Positions 8,132-18,033 of a stretch of DNA of 64,000 nucleotides are shown here, piece after piece. The translations under genes and the position numbers were made by a program. The DNA is taken from assembly GCA_963702495.1 (NCBI GenBank), contig CAVPDA010000003.1, positions 310,001 through 374,000 of the forward strand, read 5' to 3'. Below the pieces are notes generated by a model, which saw only the letters and a list, made by a program, of their open reading frames with translations, made no database searches and was not told the DNA's origin. Origin of the DNA: CAVPDA01 sp963702495 (GTDB lineage: Bacteria; Pseudomonadota; Gammaproteobacteria; Burkholderiales; Rhodocyclaceae). Positions within the stretch are counted from its first letter, which is position 1; the number at the start of each line of letters is the position of its first letter.

Positions 8132-8494
8132 TCACTCGCCGCCCCCGCGTCCGTCGTCCCGGCCGTCCACCTGATCGGTGCCGCTCTCGTGGCGGCCGCG
8201 CAGCGCGATCACCAGCAGCAGCGCGGTCATGCCGAAGCTGATGACGATGGCGGTGAGCACCAGCGCCTGGGGCAGCGGATCGGCCACGCTCGCCAGCGTC
8301 GGCGCAGCGCCGCCTGCCGCGATCGGCGGCACGCCCACACGCAGCCGGCCCATGGCGAAGATGAACAGGTTGACCGCGTAGGAGAGCAGGCTCAGCCCGA
8401 GCACCGTGTCGAAGGTCCGCGGCCGCAGGAGCAGCCAGATGCCGGCGGCGGCGAGCAGGCCGATGCCCAGCGCGAACAGCAGTTCCAGGCTCAT
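8132..8494 (-). CDS. mrpC: Na+/H+ antiporter subunit C (Mrp copy 1)
   Basis: A 120-residue, NuoK-like Mrp subunit with three helices. The motifs LSLLSYAVNLFIFAMG and DPLPQALVLTAIVISFG are family-typical. As written it is in frame with the preceding AB gene with no stop between them. An ATG at 8494 lies 9 nt after a GGAG ribosome-binding site, and family length matches a start here. I infer a separate gene, with the apparent fusion caused by one surplus base at 8519-8521. A true ABC fusion remains the literal reading. Confidence 0.85.
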   Translation of the reverse strand: MSLELLFALGIGLLAAAGIWLLLRPRTFDTVLGLSLLSYAVNLFIFAMGRLRVGVPPIAAGGAAPTLASVADPLPQALVLTAIVISFGMTALLLVIALRGRHESGTDQVDGRDDGRGGGE

Positions 8495-11260
8495 GGTTCG
8501 TCGCTCCGGAAGCGGCGGCCCGAGCCGGCCGATGGCCGAGAGCGCCAGCAGCGTGGCGCCGACCACGGTCATGAACACGCCCAGGTCGAAGAACATGGCG
8601 CTGGCGATCGGCACCTCGCCGACCGCGGGCAGCACCGGGTGGCCGAAGGCGCTGGTGAGGAAGGGATGGCCGACCAGGAAGCTGCCGATGCCGGTCAAGC
8701 CCGCCGCGAGCAGGCCCAGCCCGATCCAGGCCTCGTAGCGCAGGGCGAGCCGCGCCTCGGTCCAGCGCCAGCCGCGGGCGACGTAGAGCACCAGCACCGC
8801 CACCGCGAACACCAGGCCGGCGATGAAGCCGCCGCCCGGCAGGTTGTGGCCGCGCAGGAACAGGAACACCGCCACCAGCGTGGCAATCGGCAGCAGCAGC
8901 GCCGCCACGGTGCGCAGCATCTCCGAGCGCCTGCCTCCCGGCGCCGCTGCCGGCGCGGCCGGCCTGAAGCCGGCAAGCAGCGCGTGGATGGCCAGCGCGG
9001 CGATGCCGAGCACGGCGATCTCGCCCAGCGTATCGAAGCCGCGGAAGTCCACGATGATCACGTTGACCACGTTCGAGCCGCCGCCCCGCGGCACGCTCTC
9101 GCGCAGGAAGAAGTCGGCGTAGGACGCACCCGGCCGGACCATCACCGCGTAGGCCGCCGCCGCGATGCCCGCGCCGGCCGCGATCGCGACCAGCGCGTCG
9201 CGCAGCCGCCGGGCGATGCCCGGCTCGGGCGGCGATTCCCCCGGCAGCCAGTGCAGCGCCAGCATCATCAGGATCACGGTGACGAACTCCACCAGCAACT
9301 GGGTGAGCGCCAGGTCCGGGGCGGAAAGCCAGACGAAGGCCAGGCTGACCACCAGCCCCGCCAGTCCGAGCGGCAGCAGCGCCAGGAAGCGCCGCCGATA
9401 CAGCAGGACCGTCGCCGCCGCCGCCGCCGCGCCGAGCAGCGCGACCGCGATCTCGGCCGGCGTCGCCTGCCTGCCGGCACCTGGTGCCGGAGCGCCGCCG
9501 GACGCCAGGAACGCCCACACGCCCAAACCGAGCGCGGAAATCAGCGTGAGCAAGAGCATCCGCTGCAGGCCGCCACCGGTATATCGCGTCAGCCGGTCCG
9601 CGCCGGAGCGGGCCGCGGCGACGATCCAGTCGAAGACTTCCTTGCCGCCGCGGTGGAAGCGGACGCGCTCGTGCAGCCCGTACAGCTTCTGCAGCGCGAA
9701 ATAGAAGGCCACGCCGAGCGCGGTGGCGGCCAGGCTCATGGCCAGCGGCCAGTTCAGGCCGTGCCAGATCGCCAGGCTGTATTCCGGCAGCGGCCCGCCG
9801 AGCACCGCGCCGGCGGCCAGCGCCAGGATCGGGCCGATCGCCAGCGCCGGAACGATGCCGACGCCGATGCAGATCAGCACCAGCAGATCGACAGGCAGGC
9901 GCATCCAGCGCGGCGGTTCGTGCGGCGTGCGCGGCAGGTCATGCGGCTCGCCGTTGAAGAACACGTCGTGCACGAAGCGCATGGAATAGGCCACGCCGAA
10001 GGCGCCGGCCAGCGTCGCCGCCAGCGGCGTCAGGGTGTCCAGCACCGGGTGCTGGCCGACGCTCAGGCTCTCGGCGAAGAACATCTCCTTGGACAGGAAG
10101 CCGTTCAGCAGTGGCACGCCGGCCATGGCGGCCGCAGCCGCGATGCCGAGCGCCGAGGTCCAGGGCATGTACTTCCACAGCCCGTTGATCCGCCGCATGT
10201 CGCGCGTGCCGCACTCGTGGTCGATGATGCCGGCGGCCATGAACAGCGAGGCCTTGAAGGTGGCGTGGTTGAGGATGTGGAAGGTCGCCGCCACCGCCGC
10301 CAGCGGCGTGTTCAGGCCGAACAGCAGGGTGATCAGGCCGAGGTGGCTGATCGTCGAGTAGGCGAGCAGCCCCTTCAGGTCGTGCTGGAACACCGCGAGG
10401 AAGGCCGCGATCAGCAGCGTCAGCACGCCGGTGGCGCTGACCGCGATGAACCAGGCCTCGCTGCCGGCGAGCACCGGGTAGAGCCGGGCCAACAGGAACA
10501 CGCCCGCCTTCACCATGGTGGCCGAGTGCAGGTAGGCGGACACCGGCGTCGGCGCCGCCATGGCGTGCGGCAGCCAGAAATGGAACGGGAACTGCGCCGA
10601 CTTGGTGAAGGCGCCGAGCAGGATCAGCAGCAGCGCCGGCAGATACAGCGGCGAGGCCTGCACCGCCTCGCGCGCGGCGAGCACCACGTCGAGCTTGAAG
10701 CTGCCCGCGATCTGGCCGAGCAGCAGCACGCCGCCGAGCAGCGCCAGCCCGCCCAGGCCGGTGACCGCGAGCGCCATGCGGGCGCCCTGGCGCGCCTCGG
10801 CCCGGTCCTTCCAATAGCCGATCAGCAGGAAGGAGGCCAGGCTGGTCAGCTCCCAGAACACCGCCAGCAGGATCAGGTTGTCGGCCAGCACCACGCCGAG
10901 CATGGCGCCCATGAAGGCCAGCAGGAAGGCGTGGAAGCGCGGCGCCGGGTCGGCCGGGTCCAGGTAGTAGGCCGCGTAGAGCACCACCAGCGCGCCGATG
11001 CCGAGCACCAACAGCGCGAACAGGAAGGCCAGGCCGTCGAGCCGCAGGCCGAAGTCGGCGCCGGGCAGCGGCAGCCAGGCCAGCGCCCAGCGCGCCACGC
11101 CGCCGGCGAACACGTCCGGGGCGTGGACGAGCAGTATCGCCACGGCCGCGAGCGCCACGGAGCCTGCCAGCCAGGCCGCCGCGGCGCGCGCGCCGCGCGG
11201 CAGCGCCGCCGCGGCGAGACTGCCCAGGAAGGGCAGCGCCAGCATCCAGAACAGGCTCAA
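8491..11260 (-). CDS. mrpA: Na+/H+ antiporter subunits A and B fused (Mrp copy 1)
   Basis: The large Mrp subunit: a NuoL-like A domain followed by an A-terminal domain and a full MrpB-like domain (LRGHNLPGGGFIAGLVFA), as in PhaAB-type operons. Key residues are the Glu of FWELTSLASF and the Lys of TKSAQFPFHFWLPHAMAAPT. The start is a TTG at 11260 that overlaps the TGA of the upstream mrpG; the reading SLFWMLALPFLG follows. The literal frame reads through into mrpC and ends at 8132. Dropping one G of the triplet at 8519-8521 gives a natural end (GRRFRSDEP, stop) with an ATGA overlap onto mrpC. About 920 residues for AB. Confidence 0.9.
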
Positions 11261-11553
11261 TCCGGCTCCCCGTTTCTGTCCCGCTCCTGGGTGGCGGCCG
11301 CGCGCGCCAGCGCGTGCGAAGCCAGCGGCAGCGTGGCCAGCAGCACGACGATCAGCAGCGCCAGCCGGCCCCACCAGGCGGCGTCCGGGTAGAGCGCCGC
11401 CACGCCGAGCACCATGACGCCGAGCGCCAGCGTCGCCGCCTTGGTGGCCGCGTGCTGCTTGGCCAGCGCGCCCGGCAGGCGCAGCACGCCGAGCGCGGCC
11501 ACCGCGAGCAACGCGGCGCCGAGCAGCATCAGCCCCCAGCCGAGCAGGCTCAT
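11257..11553 (-). CDS. mrpG: Na+/H+ antiporter subunit G (Mrp copy 2)
   Basis: A 98-residue subunit with three hydrophobic helices and the family core LRLPGALAKQHAATKAATLALG. The start overlaps the stop of mrpF copy 2 and its own TGA overlaps the TTG start of mrpAB copy 1. The two complete antiporter gene sets are therefore joined without any gap. The C-terminus, ATQERDRNGEPD, is polar and cytoplasmic. Confidence 0.88.
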   Translation of the reverse strand: MSLLGWGLMLLGAALLAVAALGVLRLPGALAKQHAATKAATLALGVMVLGVAALYPDAAWWGRLALLIVVLLATLPLASHALARAAATQERDRNGEPD

Positions 11554-11816
11554 TCCCGCCCTCCTCCCCCGCTGCGCCCGGCGATCGCGTGCGCCCAGCC
11601 GACCGTGGCCAGGAAGGCCAGCAGCGCGAAGCCGATCGCCACGTCGAGGAATGCGGTCTGCCCGGTATGCGCGGCGGCGGCGAGGCAGGCGGCGAGCCCG
11701 CAGGCGGACAGCGCGTCCACCGCCACCACCCGTTCTGCCGGCGTGCGCAGCCGCCGGAACGCCAGGACCACCAGCAGCACGGCCAGGGCGATCATCGCGA
11801 CGACCGGTCCGATCAT
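11550..11816 (-). CDS. mrpF: Na+/H+ antiporter subunit F (Mrp copy 2)
   Basis: An 88-residue, three-helix membrane subunit. The typical RLRTPAERVVAVDALSACG segment corresponds to the GPxxxDRxxALD motif but is more diverged than in copy 1. It overlaps mrpE and mrpG by 4 bp on each side. Divergence between the two copies is large across all subunits, so this is not a recent duplication. Confidence 0.85.
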   Translation of the reverse strand: MIGPVVAMIALAVLLVVLAFRRLRTPAERVVAVDALSACGLAACLAAAAHTGQTAFLDVAIGFALLAFLATVGWAHAIAGRSGGGGRE

Positions 11817-12154
11817 GCCGCCTCCCGCCTGCCGAGCAGCCGCCGCAACGGCCGCTCGAACTGCTGGCGGATCTGCCGGATCGCCTCGTCGGCCGTGCCG
11901 GTGTCGAGCAGGTGCAGGCGCATGCGCCCGGCCTGCGGGTCGAGGTCCAGCGCGGTGCTGCCCGGGGTCAGGGTGACCAGGCAGGCGAGCACCACCGCCC
12001 CGCCCTCGCCGAACGGCTCGAAACGGTACTCGACGAAGCCGGGCCGCAGCCGGCCGGCCGGGCCCAGTATCATCCTGGCGGTCTGCAGCCCGGACAGCAG
12101 CGTGGCCAGCACGAAGTGCCAGGCGAGCGTCGCCAGGGCGAGGATCCGGCTCAT
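11813..12154 (-). CDS. mrpE: Na+/H+ antiporter subunit E, short form (Mrp copy 2)
   Basis: A 113-residue subunit E, about 50 residues shorter than copy 1 because the N-terminal membrane helices are largely missing. The cytoplasmic part is clear: LRPGFVEYRFEP and LVTLTPGSTALDLDPQ match the family's LRPxYxEVPL and TMTPGT segments. The ATG at 12154 overlaps the mrpD stop, which fixes the start and shows the short form is real. Short MrpE proteins occur in other group-2 type operons. Confidence 0.85.
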   Translation of the reverse strand: MSRILALATLAWHFVLATLLSGLQTARMILGPAGRLRPGFVEYRFEPFGEGGAVVLACLVTLTPGSTALDLDPQAGRMRLHLLDTGTADEAIRQIRQQFERPLRRLLGRREAA

Positions 12155-13638
12155 CGCGGCACCCCCGCGCCCGGCGCCAGCATCGCCCCGGCCGCCAGTT
12201 GCAGGTAGTCGATCAGCGGCTGGGGCGCCAGGCCCAGCGCCAGCGTCAGCCCCGCCAGCGTGGCGCTGGCCAGCCAGGCGCCGGCCGGCAGCGCGCGCGG
12301 CGGCCCGGGCGCGGCCTCATTTGTGGTCTCAGGTGCCGGCTTCCAGAAGGCCTCGATCCAGATCTTGACCATGGAATAGAGCGTCAGCCCGCCCACCGCC
12401 AGCGCCGCCGCGCCCCAGGCGAACTGGCCGAGGGCGAAGCTCTCGCGCACCACCAGCAGCTTGGCCCAGAAGCCCGACAGCGGCGGGATGCCGACCAGCG
12501 AGGCGGCGCTCAGGGCGAACAGCAGCGCCAGCAGCGGCCGGGCCGCGAGCAGGCCGCCGGAGCGGCGCAGGTCGAAGCCGGCGCCGCTGCGCGCCATCAT
12601 CCCGCCGAGCAGGAAAAGGTTGGACTTCACCAGCATGTGATGGAGGATGAAGAACAGCGCCGCCGCCAGTCCCATCGTGCCGCCCAGGGCCACCGCGAGC
12701 AGCATGTAGCCGATCTGGCTCACCGAGTGGAAGGCGAGGATGCGCCGGGTGTCGTAATGATAGGCGGCGCCGAGCACGCCGACGACCATGCCGGCCACCG
12801 CCAGCCAGCCCAGCCAGGGCAGGAAGCTTGCGGCCAGTTCCGCCGGCAGGCCGGCGCTCACCCGCAGCAGCGCGAACACGCCGACCTTGGTCGCCAGCGC
12901 GGAAAACAGCGCCAGCATCGCCGGCGGCAGGACCGGGTAGGCGGCGGGCAGCCAGAAGAAGAAGGGCAGGCCGCCGGCCTTGATCAGCAGCGACACCATG
13001 AGCAGGGCGAGCAGCGCCCGAGCGAGCGGGTCGGCGCCGCGCTCGCCGAGTGCCTGGACGAGCGCGGCGAGATTGAGCTGGCCGGTCAGGCCGTACAGCC
13101 CGGCCACCGCCAGCAGGACCAGCAGGGTCCCGAACAGGTTGAGCGCCAGGTACTTGAAGCCGGCCTCGAGATGCTGCGGCCGCCCGCCGAGCACGATCAG
13201 TCCGAGCGCGGACATCAGCATGACCTCGAACCACACGTACAGGTTGAATAGGTCGGCGGTGGCATAGGCGCCGCCGACGCCCGCGAGCAGCCCGTGCACC
13301 AGCGGATGGCGCAGCGGCGAATGCATCCCGGCTCCGCCGCCGCGCGCCGGCACGGCGAGCGCCAGGACCGCCAGCAGCGCCGAGACGGCGAGCAGCAGCG
13401 CCCCGGCCGGATCGATGCGGAACTCGATGGCGAAGGGTGCCGGCCAGTCGCCGAAGCGGGTAACGAGTATCTCGCCCCCGCCCACCGCGCGCACCAGCAG
13501 GAGCGCGCAGGCAAGCCAGGCAATCGCGCCGGCCAGGCTCACTGCGGCTTGCAGGCGCGGCCGGCGCGCCAGCGCCACACAGGCGGCCGCGGTGAGCAGC
13601 GGCACCAGCACCGGGCTGACCGCAAGCAGCGCGCTCAT
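12151..13638 (-). CDS. mrpD: Na+/H+ antiporter subunit D (Mrp copy 2)
   Basis: A 495-residue NuoM/N-like proton-translocating subunit. The conserved Glu is in LYVWFEVMLMSALG and the broken-helix Lys in LLIKAGGLPFFFWLPAAYP. It is diverged from copy 1 and lacks the HLW part of its LPLHLWLP loop. Overlaps of 4 bp join it to mrpC upstream and mrpE downstream. It is full length with no frame problems. Confidence 0.92.
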   Translation of the reverse strand: MSALLAVSPVLVPLLTAAACVALARRPRLQAAVSLAGAIAWLACALLLVRAVGGGEILVTRFGDWPAPFAIEFRIDPAGALLLAVSALLAVLALAVPARGGGAGMHSPLRHPLVHGLLAGVGGAYATADLFNLYVWFEVMLMSALGLIVLGGRPQHLEAGFKYLALNLFGTLLVLLAVAGLYGLTGQLNLAALVQALGERGADPLARALLALLMVSLLIKAGGLPFFFWLPAAYPVLPPAMLALFSALATKVGVFALLRVSAGLPAELAASFLPWLGWLAVAGMVVGVLGAAYHYDTRRILAFHSVSQIGYMLLAVALGGTMGLAAALFFILHHMLVKSNLFLLGGMMARSGAGFDLRRSGGLLAARPLLALLFALSAASLVGIPPLSGFWAKLLVVRESFALGQFAWGAAALAVGGLTLYSMVKIWIEAFWKPAPETTNEAAPGPPRALPAGAWLASATLAGLTLALGLAPQPLIDYLQLAAGAMLAPGAGVPR

Positions 13639-14021
13639 GCCAGGTCCCCCGGTTCGCCGTCGGCGCGCGCCGGCGGCTCGGCGCGGGTCATCGCGCGGGC
13701 ATCCGCCGCGCCGGTGCGCCGCTGCAGCGCGAGCACCAGCGCGACCGCGAAACAGGCGAGCGCGAAGCCGATGACGATGGCGGTGAGCACCAGCGCCTGC
13801 GGCAGCGGATTGGCCACCGGGCCGTTGGGGGCGGGCAGCGCCGGCTCGACCAGCGGGGCGAGCGCCTGCTCCAGGCCGCCCGCGCCGAGCACGAACAGGT
13901 TGGCGGCCGAGCCGATGAGCAGCAGGCCGATGACGATGCGCATCAGATCCCGCGACAGGGCCAGGTAGAGCCCTGCGGCGGCGGTCACGCCGACCGCGAC
14001 GGCGATCGAAAGCGCGATCAT
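13635..14021 (-). CDS. mrpC: Na+/H+ antiporter subunit C (Mrp copy 2)
   Basis: A 128-residue NuoK-like subunit. Motifs: LMRIVIGLLLIGSAANLFVLG and NPLPQALVLTAIVIGFA. The start was set at the ATG at 14021, which overlaps the stop of mrpB; the open frame continues upstream but has no family similarity. The C-terminal tail (DARAMTRAEPPARADGEPGD) is polar and extends past the last helix. Confidence 0.9.
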   Translation of the reverse strand: MIALSIAVAVGVTAAAGLYLALSRDLMRIVIGLLLIGSAANLFVLGAGGLEQALAPLVEPALPAPNGPVANPLPQALVLTAIVIGFALACFAVALVLALQRRTGAADARAMTRAEPPARADGEPGDLA

Positions 14022-14440
14022 CCGCGCTCCAGCAGGCGCAGGCAGAAGCCGCCCAGCGCGCCCCAGACGCAGAGCATCACGCCCAGATCGAAGAGGAGCA
14101 CGGTCGACACCTTGACCTCGGTGATGCCGAGCGGGATGTCGCCCCACAGGTGGGTGAGGAAGGGCTCGCCGCCCGCCACGGCCGGCAGCCCGCTCGCCGC
14201 GGCGAGCGCCAGGCCGAGCGCGGCGAGCCGCAGCGGGCCGAGCGGGATGCGCGCACGCGCCGCCGCTGCGCCGAACACCAGCGCGTAGGCGGAACTGGCC
14301 GCCACCGCGGCGAGCGCCGCGACGAAGCCACCGCCGGGCGCGTTGTGGCCGCGCAGCAACAGCCAGGCAGCACCGGCCAGCATGACCCAGTAGAGCGGGC
14401 GGATCGTCCGCTCCAGCACGACCGAACGGCCGGCGCTCAC
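14018..14440 (-). CDS. mrpB: Na+/H+ antiporter subunit B (Mrp copy 2)
   Basis: A 140-residue MrpB with four helices. The diagnostic WLLLRGHNAPGGGFVAAL motif and FLTHLWGDIPLG and VLLFDLGVMLCVWGAL segments are present. The start is a GTG at 14440 overlapping the TGA of mrpA, so here B is a separate gene, unlike copy 1 where A and B are one polypeptide. It overlaps mrpC by 4 bp. Confidence 0.9.
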   Translation of the reverse strand: MSAGRSVVLERTIRPLYWVMLAGAAWLLLRGHNAPGGGFVAALAAVAASSAYALVFGAAAARARIPLGPLRLAALGLALAAASGLPAVAGGEPFLTHLWGDIPLGITEVKVSTVLLFDLGVMLCVWGALGGFCLRLLERG

Positions 14441-16670
14441 CGTTCGCCTCCGCGCCGGCCGAGCGCGCGCGCCAGCGGCCAGGCCGCCAGCGCCGCCAGC
14501 AGGACCACGGCGATCTCGCCCAGCGTGTCGAGGGCGCGGAAATCCACGATGATCACGTTCACCACGTTGCGCCCGTGCGCCTGCGGCACGCTGTTTTCGA
14601 GGAAGAAGCGCGACATCGCCGGGTCCGGCGGTTGCTGCATCAGCGCCAGCAGCAGCAGGCCCAGGGTCAGGCCGAAGGCGATCGCCAATGCCGCCCGGAA
14701 CCCGCGGCCATTTTCCGGCCCGGCGTGCTCGCGGTAGCGGCGCAGCGCCACCGCGGCGACCACCACGAACACGGTCTCCACCGCCAACTGGGTGAAGGCC
14801 AGATCCGGCGCGCCGCGGAACAGGAAGATCAGCGCGCTGCCCGCGCCGACCGCGCCGGCGCCGAGCAGACGCTGCAGCGTGTCGCGGCCGGCCACCGCCA
14901 GCAGGGCCCCGGCGACGACCACCGCGCAGCCGGCGAACAGGCCGGCGGCATGCGGCCCGGGGACGACCCGGATGCCCGCGACCGCCGGCAGCAGCCAGGG
15001 CAGGACCATGATCACCGCGCCGGCGGCGGTGAGCGCCAGATAGCGGCCGAGGTCGCCGTCCTGGATCCGCCGGCCGACCAGCGACGCGGCGGCCTTGATC
15101 GCCGCCAGAGCGGCCGGGTAGGCCGTGGCCGGTCCGACCCGGTCCAGCCAGCGCAGGTGCTCGATCCAGGCGTGCAGCCGGTCCCAGGCGAGATAAATGG
15201 CGGCGCCGACCGCCAGGATGATCGCGATCGTGCCGAGCCGCGAGGCCCAGTCCGGCAGGATGTCCGCCGGCCCGAGCTGCGGCGCGATCATGCGCGCGGC
15301 CTCGAGCAGCAGCGGCTCGGCGAGCGCCGGCCAGAGCCCGAGCAGGATGCCGGTGGCGGCGAGGATCAGCGGCGGCGCCTCCAGCCGCAGCCCCTCCTCG
15401 TGGGCGGTGGTGCACAGCTCGTCGTTCGGCCGGCCGAAGAACACGCGCAGCGCCGCCACCGCGGCCACCGCCACGCCCGCCGCGCTCACCAGCAGGCTGG
15501 TCCCGCCGACGAACCAGAGTCCCTCCGCCAGCTCCTTGGCGCTCTTGGCCGCGTCCTTGGCGACGAAGCCGAAGCTCGACGGCAGGCCGGCCATGGAGAT
15601 CCCGGCCAGGACCGCCGCCGCCGCGGTCACCGGCATGGCCCGGCGCAGCCCGCGCAGGTGGTCGATGATGCGCGTGCCGGCCACGTGGTCGACGTTGCCG
15701 GCGACGAAGAACAGCGGCGCCTTGTACAGCGCGTGCGCGAGCAGGAAGGCGGTGAAGCCGACCGCGCCCAGCTCGTTCGGCAGGCCGATCAGCAGGGTCA
15801 GCGTGCCCAGGGCGGAGACGGTCGAACCAGGCGAGGATGCGCTTCAGGTCGCGCTCGCGCAGCGCCTGCACCGCGGCCCACACCGCGGTCACCGTGCCGA
15901 GCGTGGTCAGGGTGTGCGTCCACCAGCCCACCCCGCCCATGGCCTCGTCGAAGCGGGCCATCACGTAGAACCCCGAGCTTGACCATGGTGGCCGAGTGCA
16001 GGTAGGCGGAGACCGGCGTGGGCGCGGCCATCGCTCCCGGCAGCCAGTAGTGGAACGGGAACTGCGCCGACTTGGTCATCGCCCCGAGCAGCACCAGCGC
16101 CACGCCGGCGGTAAAGCGCGGGTCGCCGTGCAGCGCCGGGTCGAGCCCATGCAGGTCGCTCAGGCGCAGGCCCGGCGCGGCGGCGAGGATCAGCAGGATG
16201 CCGCCGAGCAGCGCCAGACCGCCGCCGCCGGTGATCAGCAGCGCCTGGCGCGCGGCCTCGCGCGCGTCCTGGCGCTCGTTCGAGAAGCCGACCAGCAGGA
16301 AGGACAGCACGCTGGTCGCCTCCCAGAACAGGAACAGCAGCAGCAGGTCGTCCGCGCCGACCGCGCCGATCATCGCCAGCATGAAGACGATCAGCAGGGA
16401 CATCAGCCGCGGCAGGCGCGGATCGCCCTTGAGGTAGCCGGGGGCGTAGAAGAACACCAGCGCGCCGACGCCGGTGATCAGCAGCAGGAACAGCCGGTTC
16501 AGCCCGTCCAGCCGGAAGGCGAGTTCGATGCCCAGCGCCGGAACCCAGTCGAGCGCGAAACCGGCCTGGCCCGGCAGCCACAGGAACAGGGCGAACAGCG
16601 CGAACGGCAGCAGCCAGGTGGCGCGCACCCAGAGCGGGTCGTTCGCGGCGGGATCTGCGGCCCGGCCCAT
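14437..16670 (-). CDS. mrpA: Na+/H+ antiporter subunit A (Mrp copy 2), two frameshifts
   Basis: A NuoL-like Mrp subunit of about 744 residues, split over three frames in the sequence as given. Frame 1 (from the ATG at 16670) contains FWEATSVLSFLLVGFSN and TKSAQFPFHYWLPGAMAAPT up to HSATMVKLG. Dropping one G at 15969-15972 continues into FYVMARFDEAMGGVGWW. Dropping one T near 15821-15824 continues as LAWSTVSALGTLTLLIGLP into the C-terminal frame ending GRRGGER. Both repairs remove one base and give exact family sequence, so insertion errors are likely. The C-terminus keeps NVVNVIIVDFRALDTLGE. It lies 17 bp downstream of the Ca2+/Na+ antiporter gene. Confidence 0.88.
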
Positions 16671-16687
16671 CGCGGCGATTCGCAGGC

Positions 16688-17767
16688 TCAGCGCCTACGC
16701 GCGCGCCACTCGCGCACCGTGACCACCGCGAGCGTGAGCACCGTCAGCGGCAGGACGACGGCCGACATCACCAGGCCGTAGGTGCCGAGCGCGTCGTGGC
16801 TCTGCGCGGCCAGGATCAGATAGGCGGTGTAGGCGACGTAGAAGCCGAGGAACAGCGCGCCCTCCCAGCGGGCGATCAGGTTGCCGGTGAAGAAGATCGG
16901 CAGGCAGGCCAGCGCCACGGCGATCATCACCGGGATGTCGAAGGCCAGCATGGACGGCGGCACGCTCAGCGCGGCCGGCGCCACCAGGCCGGACACGCCG
17001 AGCACGCCGAGGATGTTGAAGGTGTTGCTGCCGACCACGTTGCCGACCGCGATGTCGCGCTCGCCGCGGATCGCCGCCAGGATCGAGGTGGCCACCTCCG
17101 GCAGCGACGTGCCGGCGGCGACGATGGTCAGCCCGATCACCAGCTCGCTCACGCCCAGGTACTTGGCGAAGGCGATCGCCGCCTCGACCAGCCAGTTCGA
17201 GCCGAGGACCAGCAGAACCAACCCCGCGGCGATCAGCCCGACCTGCGCCGCCCAGTGGCTGTCCCAGGCGGATTTCGCCGCCGCGCCGAACTCCTGCGCG
17301 TACTCCTGCTCGACCGCCTTGCTTTCCTTGCGGCTCTGCACGATGACGAAGGCGGTGTAGGCCACCATCAGGCCGAAGAACAGCGCGCCGTCGAGGCGCG
17401 AGATGCCGCCGTCCAGCGCCAGCAGCAGCAGGAGCAGCGATGCGCCGATCATGATCGGCACCTCCTGACGCACCAGTTGCTGCGCCACGATCAGCGGCAC
17501 GATCAGGGCCGAGGCGCCGAGGATGAACAGCACGTTGAAGATGTTCGAGCCGACTACGTTGCCGAGCGCCAGGTCGACCTGCCCGGACCAGGCAGACTGC
17601 ACCGACACCGCCATCTCGGGCGAGCTGGTGCCAAAAGCGACCACGGTGAGCCCGACCACCAGCGGCGAGATGCCGAAGGACAGAGCGAGCTTCGAGGCGC
17701 CGCGCACCAGCAGTTCGGCACCGAGGATCAGGGCACCCAGGCCCAATAGGAAGAACAGGATCTGCAT
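16688..17767 (-). CDS. Calcium/sodium antiporter (CaCA family, YrbG-like)
   Basis: A 359-residue inner-membrane cation exchanger made of two inverted homologous halves. Each half has the alpha-repeat signature: GLTVVAFGTSSPEMAVS with GNVVGSNIFNVLFILG, and GLTIVAAGTSLPEVATS with GNVVGSNTFNILGVLG. The essential acidic residues (the Glu in SSPE and in SLPE) are intact. The start is the ATG at 17767 (MQILFFLLGLGALILG); the open frame upstream is not conserved. It is the first gene of the long minus-strand run into both Mrp sets, which couples Ca2+ extrusion to the Na+ gradient those antiporters make. Confidence 0.92.
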   Translation of the reverse strand: MQILFFLLGLGALILGAELLVRGASKLALSFGISPLVVGLTVVAFGTSSPEMAVSVQSAWSGQVDLALGNVVGSNIFNVLFILGASALIVPLIVAQQLVRQEVPIMIGASLLLLLLALDGGISRLDGALFFGLMVAYTAFVIVQSRKESKAVEQEYAQEFGAAAKSAWDSHWAAQVGLIAAGLVLLVLGSNWLVEAAIAFAKYLGVSELVIGLTIVAAGTSLPEVATSILAAIRGERDIAVGNVVGSNTFNILGVLGVSGLVAPAALSVPPSMLAFDIPVMIAVALACLPIFFTGNLIARWEGALFLGFYVAYTAYLILAAQSHDALGTYGLVMSAVVLPLTVLTLAVVTVREWRARRR

Positions 17768-17988
17768 GATGGTCCGTTGTTGTTGTGCCGCTGGCCCGAA
17801 GCCGCGCGCCGTATCCGCGCCGCAGCGCGGCATTGTCCCGCCAAAGCCCTGTTGCAGACAACGCGGAGCGCGGATCGGTTCAACCGGTCAGGTTGCGCTC
17901 CCATCCCCATAGTACGGCCGCATCGCCGCCTGCGACGCCGTATCGGTCGGCGCCCGCACACGACCGAGCGGTCGATGCTCACCCGACG

Positions 17989-18016
17989 AAAAAGGCCCGC
18001 TCGCAGCGGGCCTTTT
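17989..18016 (-). terminator. Rho-independent terminator of prpE
   Basis: An 8-bp GC stem, GGCCCGCT (17994-18001) with AGCGGGCC (18005-18012), and a 3-nt loop. It is flanked by five A on one side and four T on the other, so it could work in both directions. It sits 18 bp downstream of the prpE stop and ends that minus-strand transcript before the antiporter operon. Confidence 0.85.
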
Positions 18017-18033
18017 CCGCAGTACCGGTTTCG

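Noticed and set aside
8117..11392. A 1091-codon open frame on the plus strand opposite mrpABC
   Set aside because: The product is low-complexity (Arg/Gln/His/Glu-rich) and is the antisense shadow of the real minus-strand gene; high GC makes such frames common.
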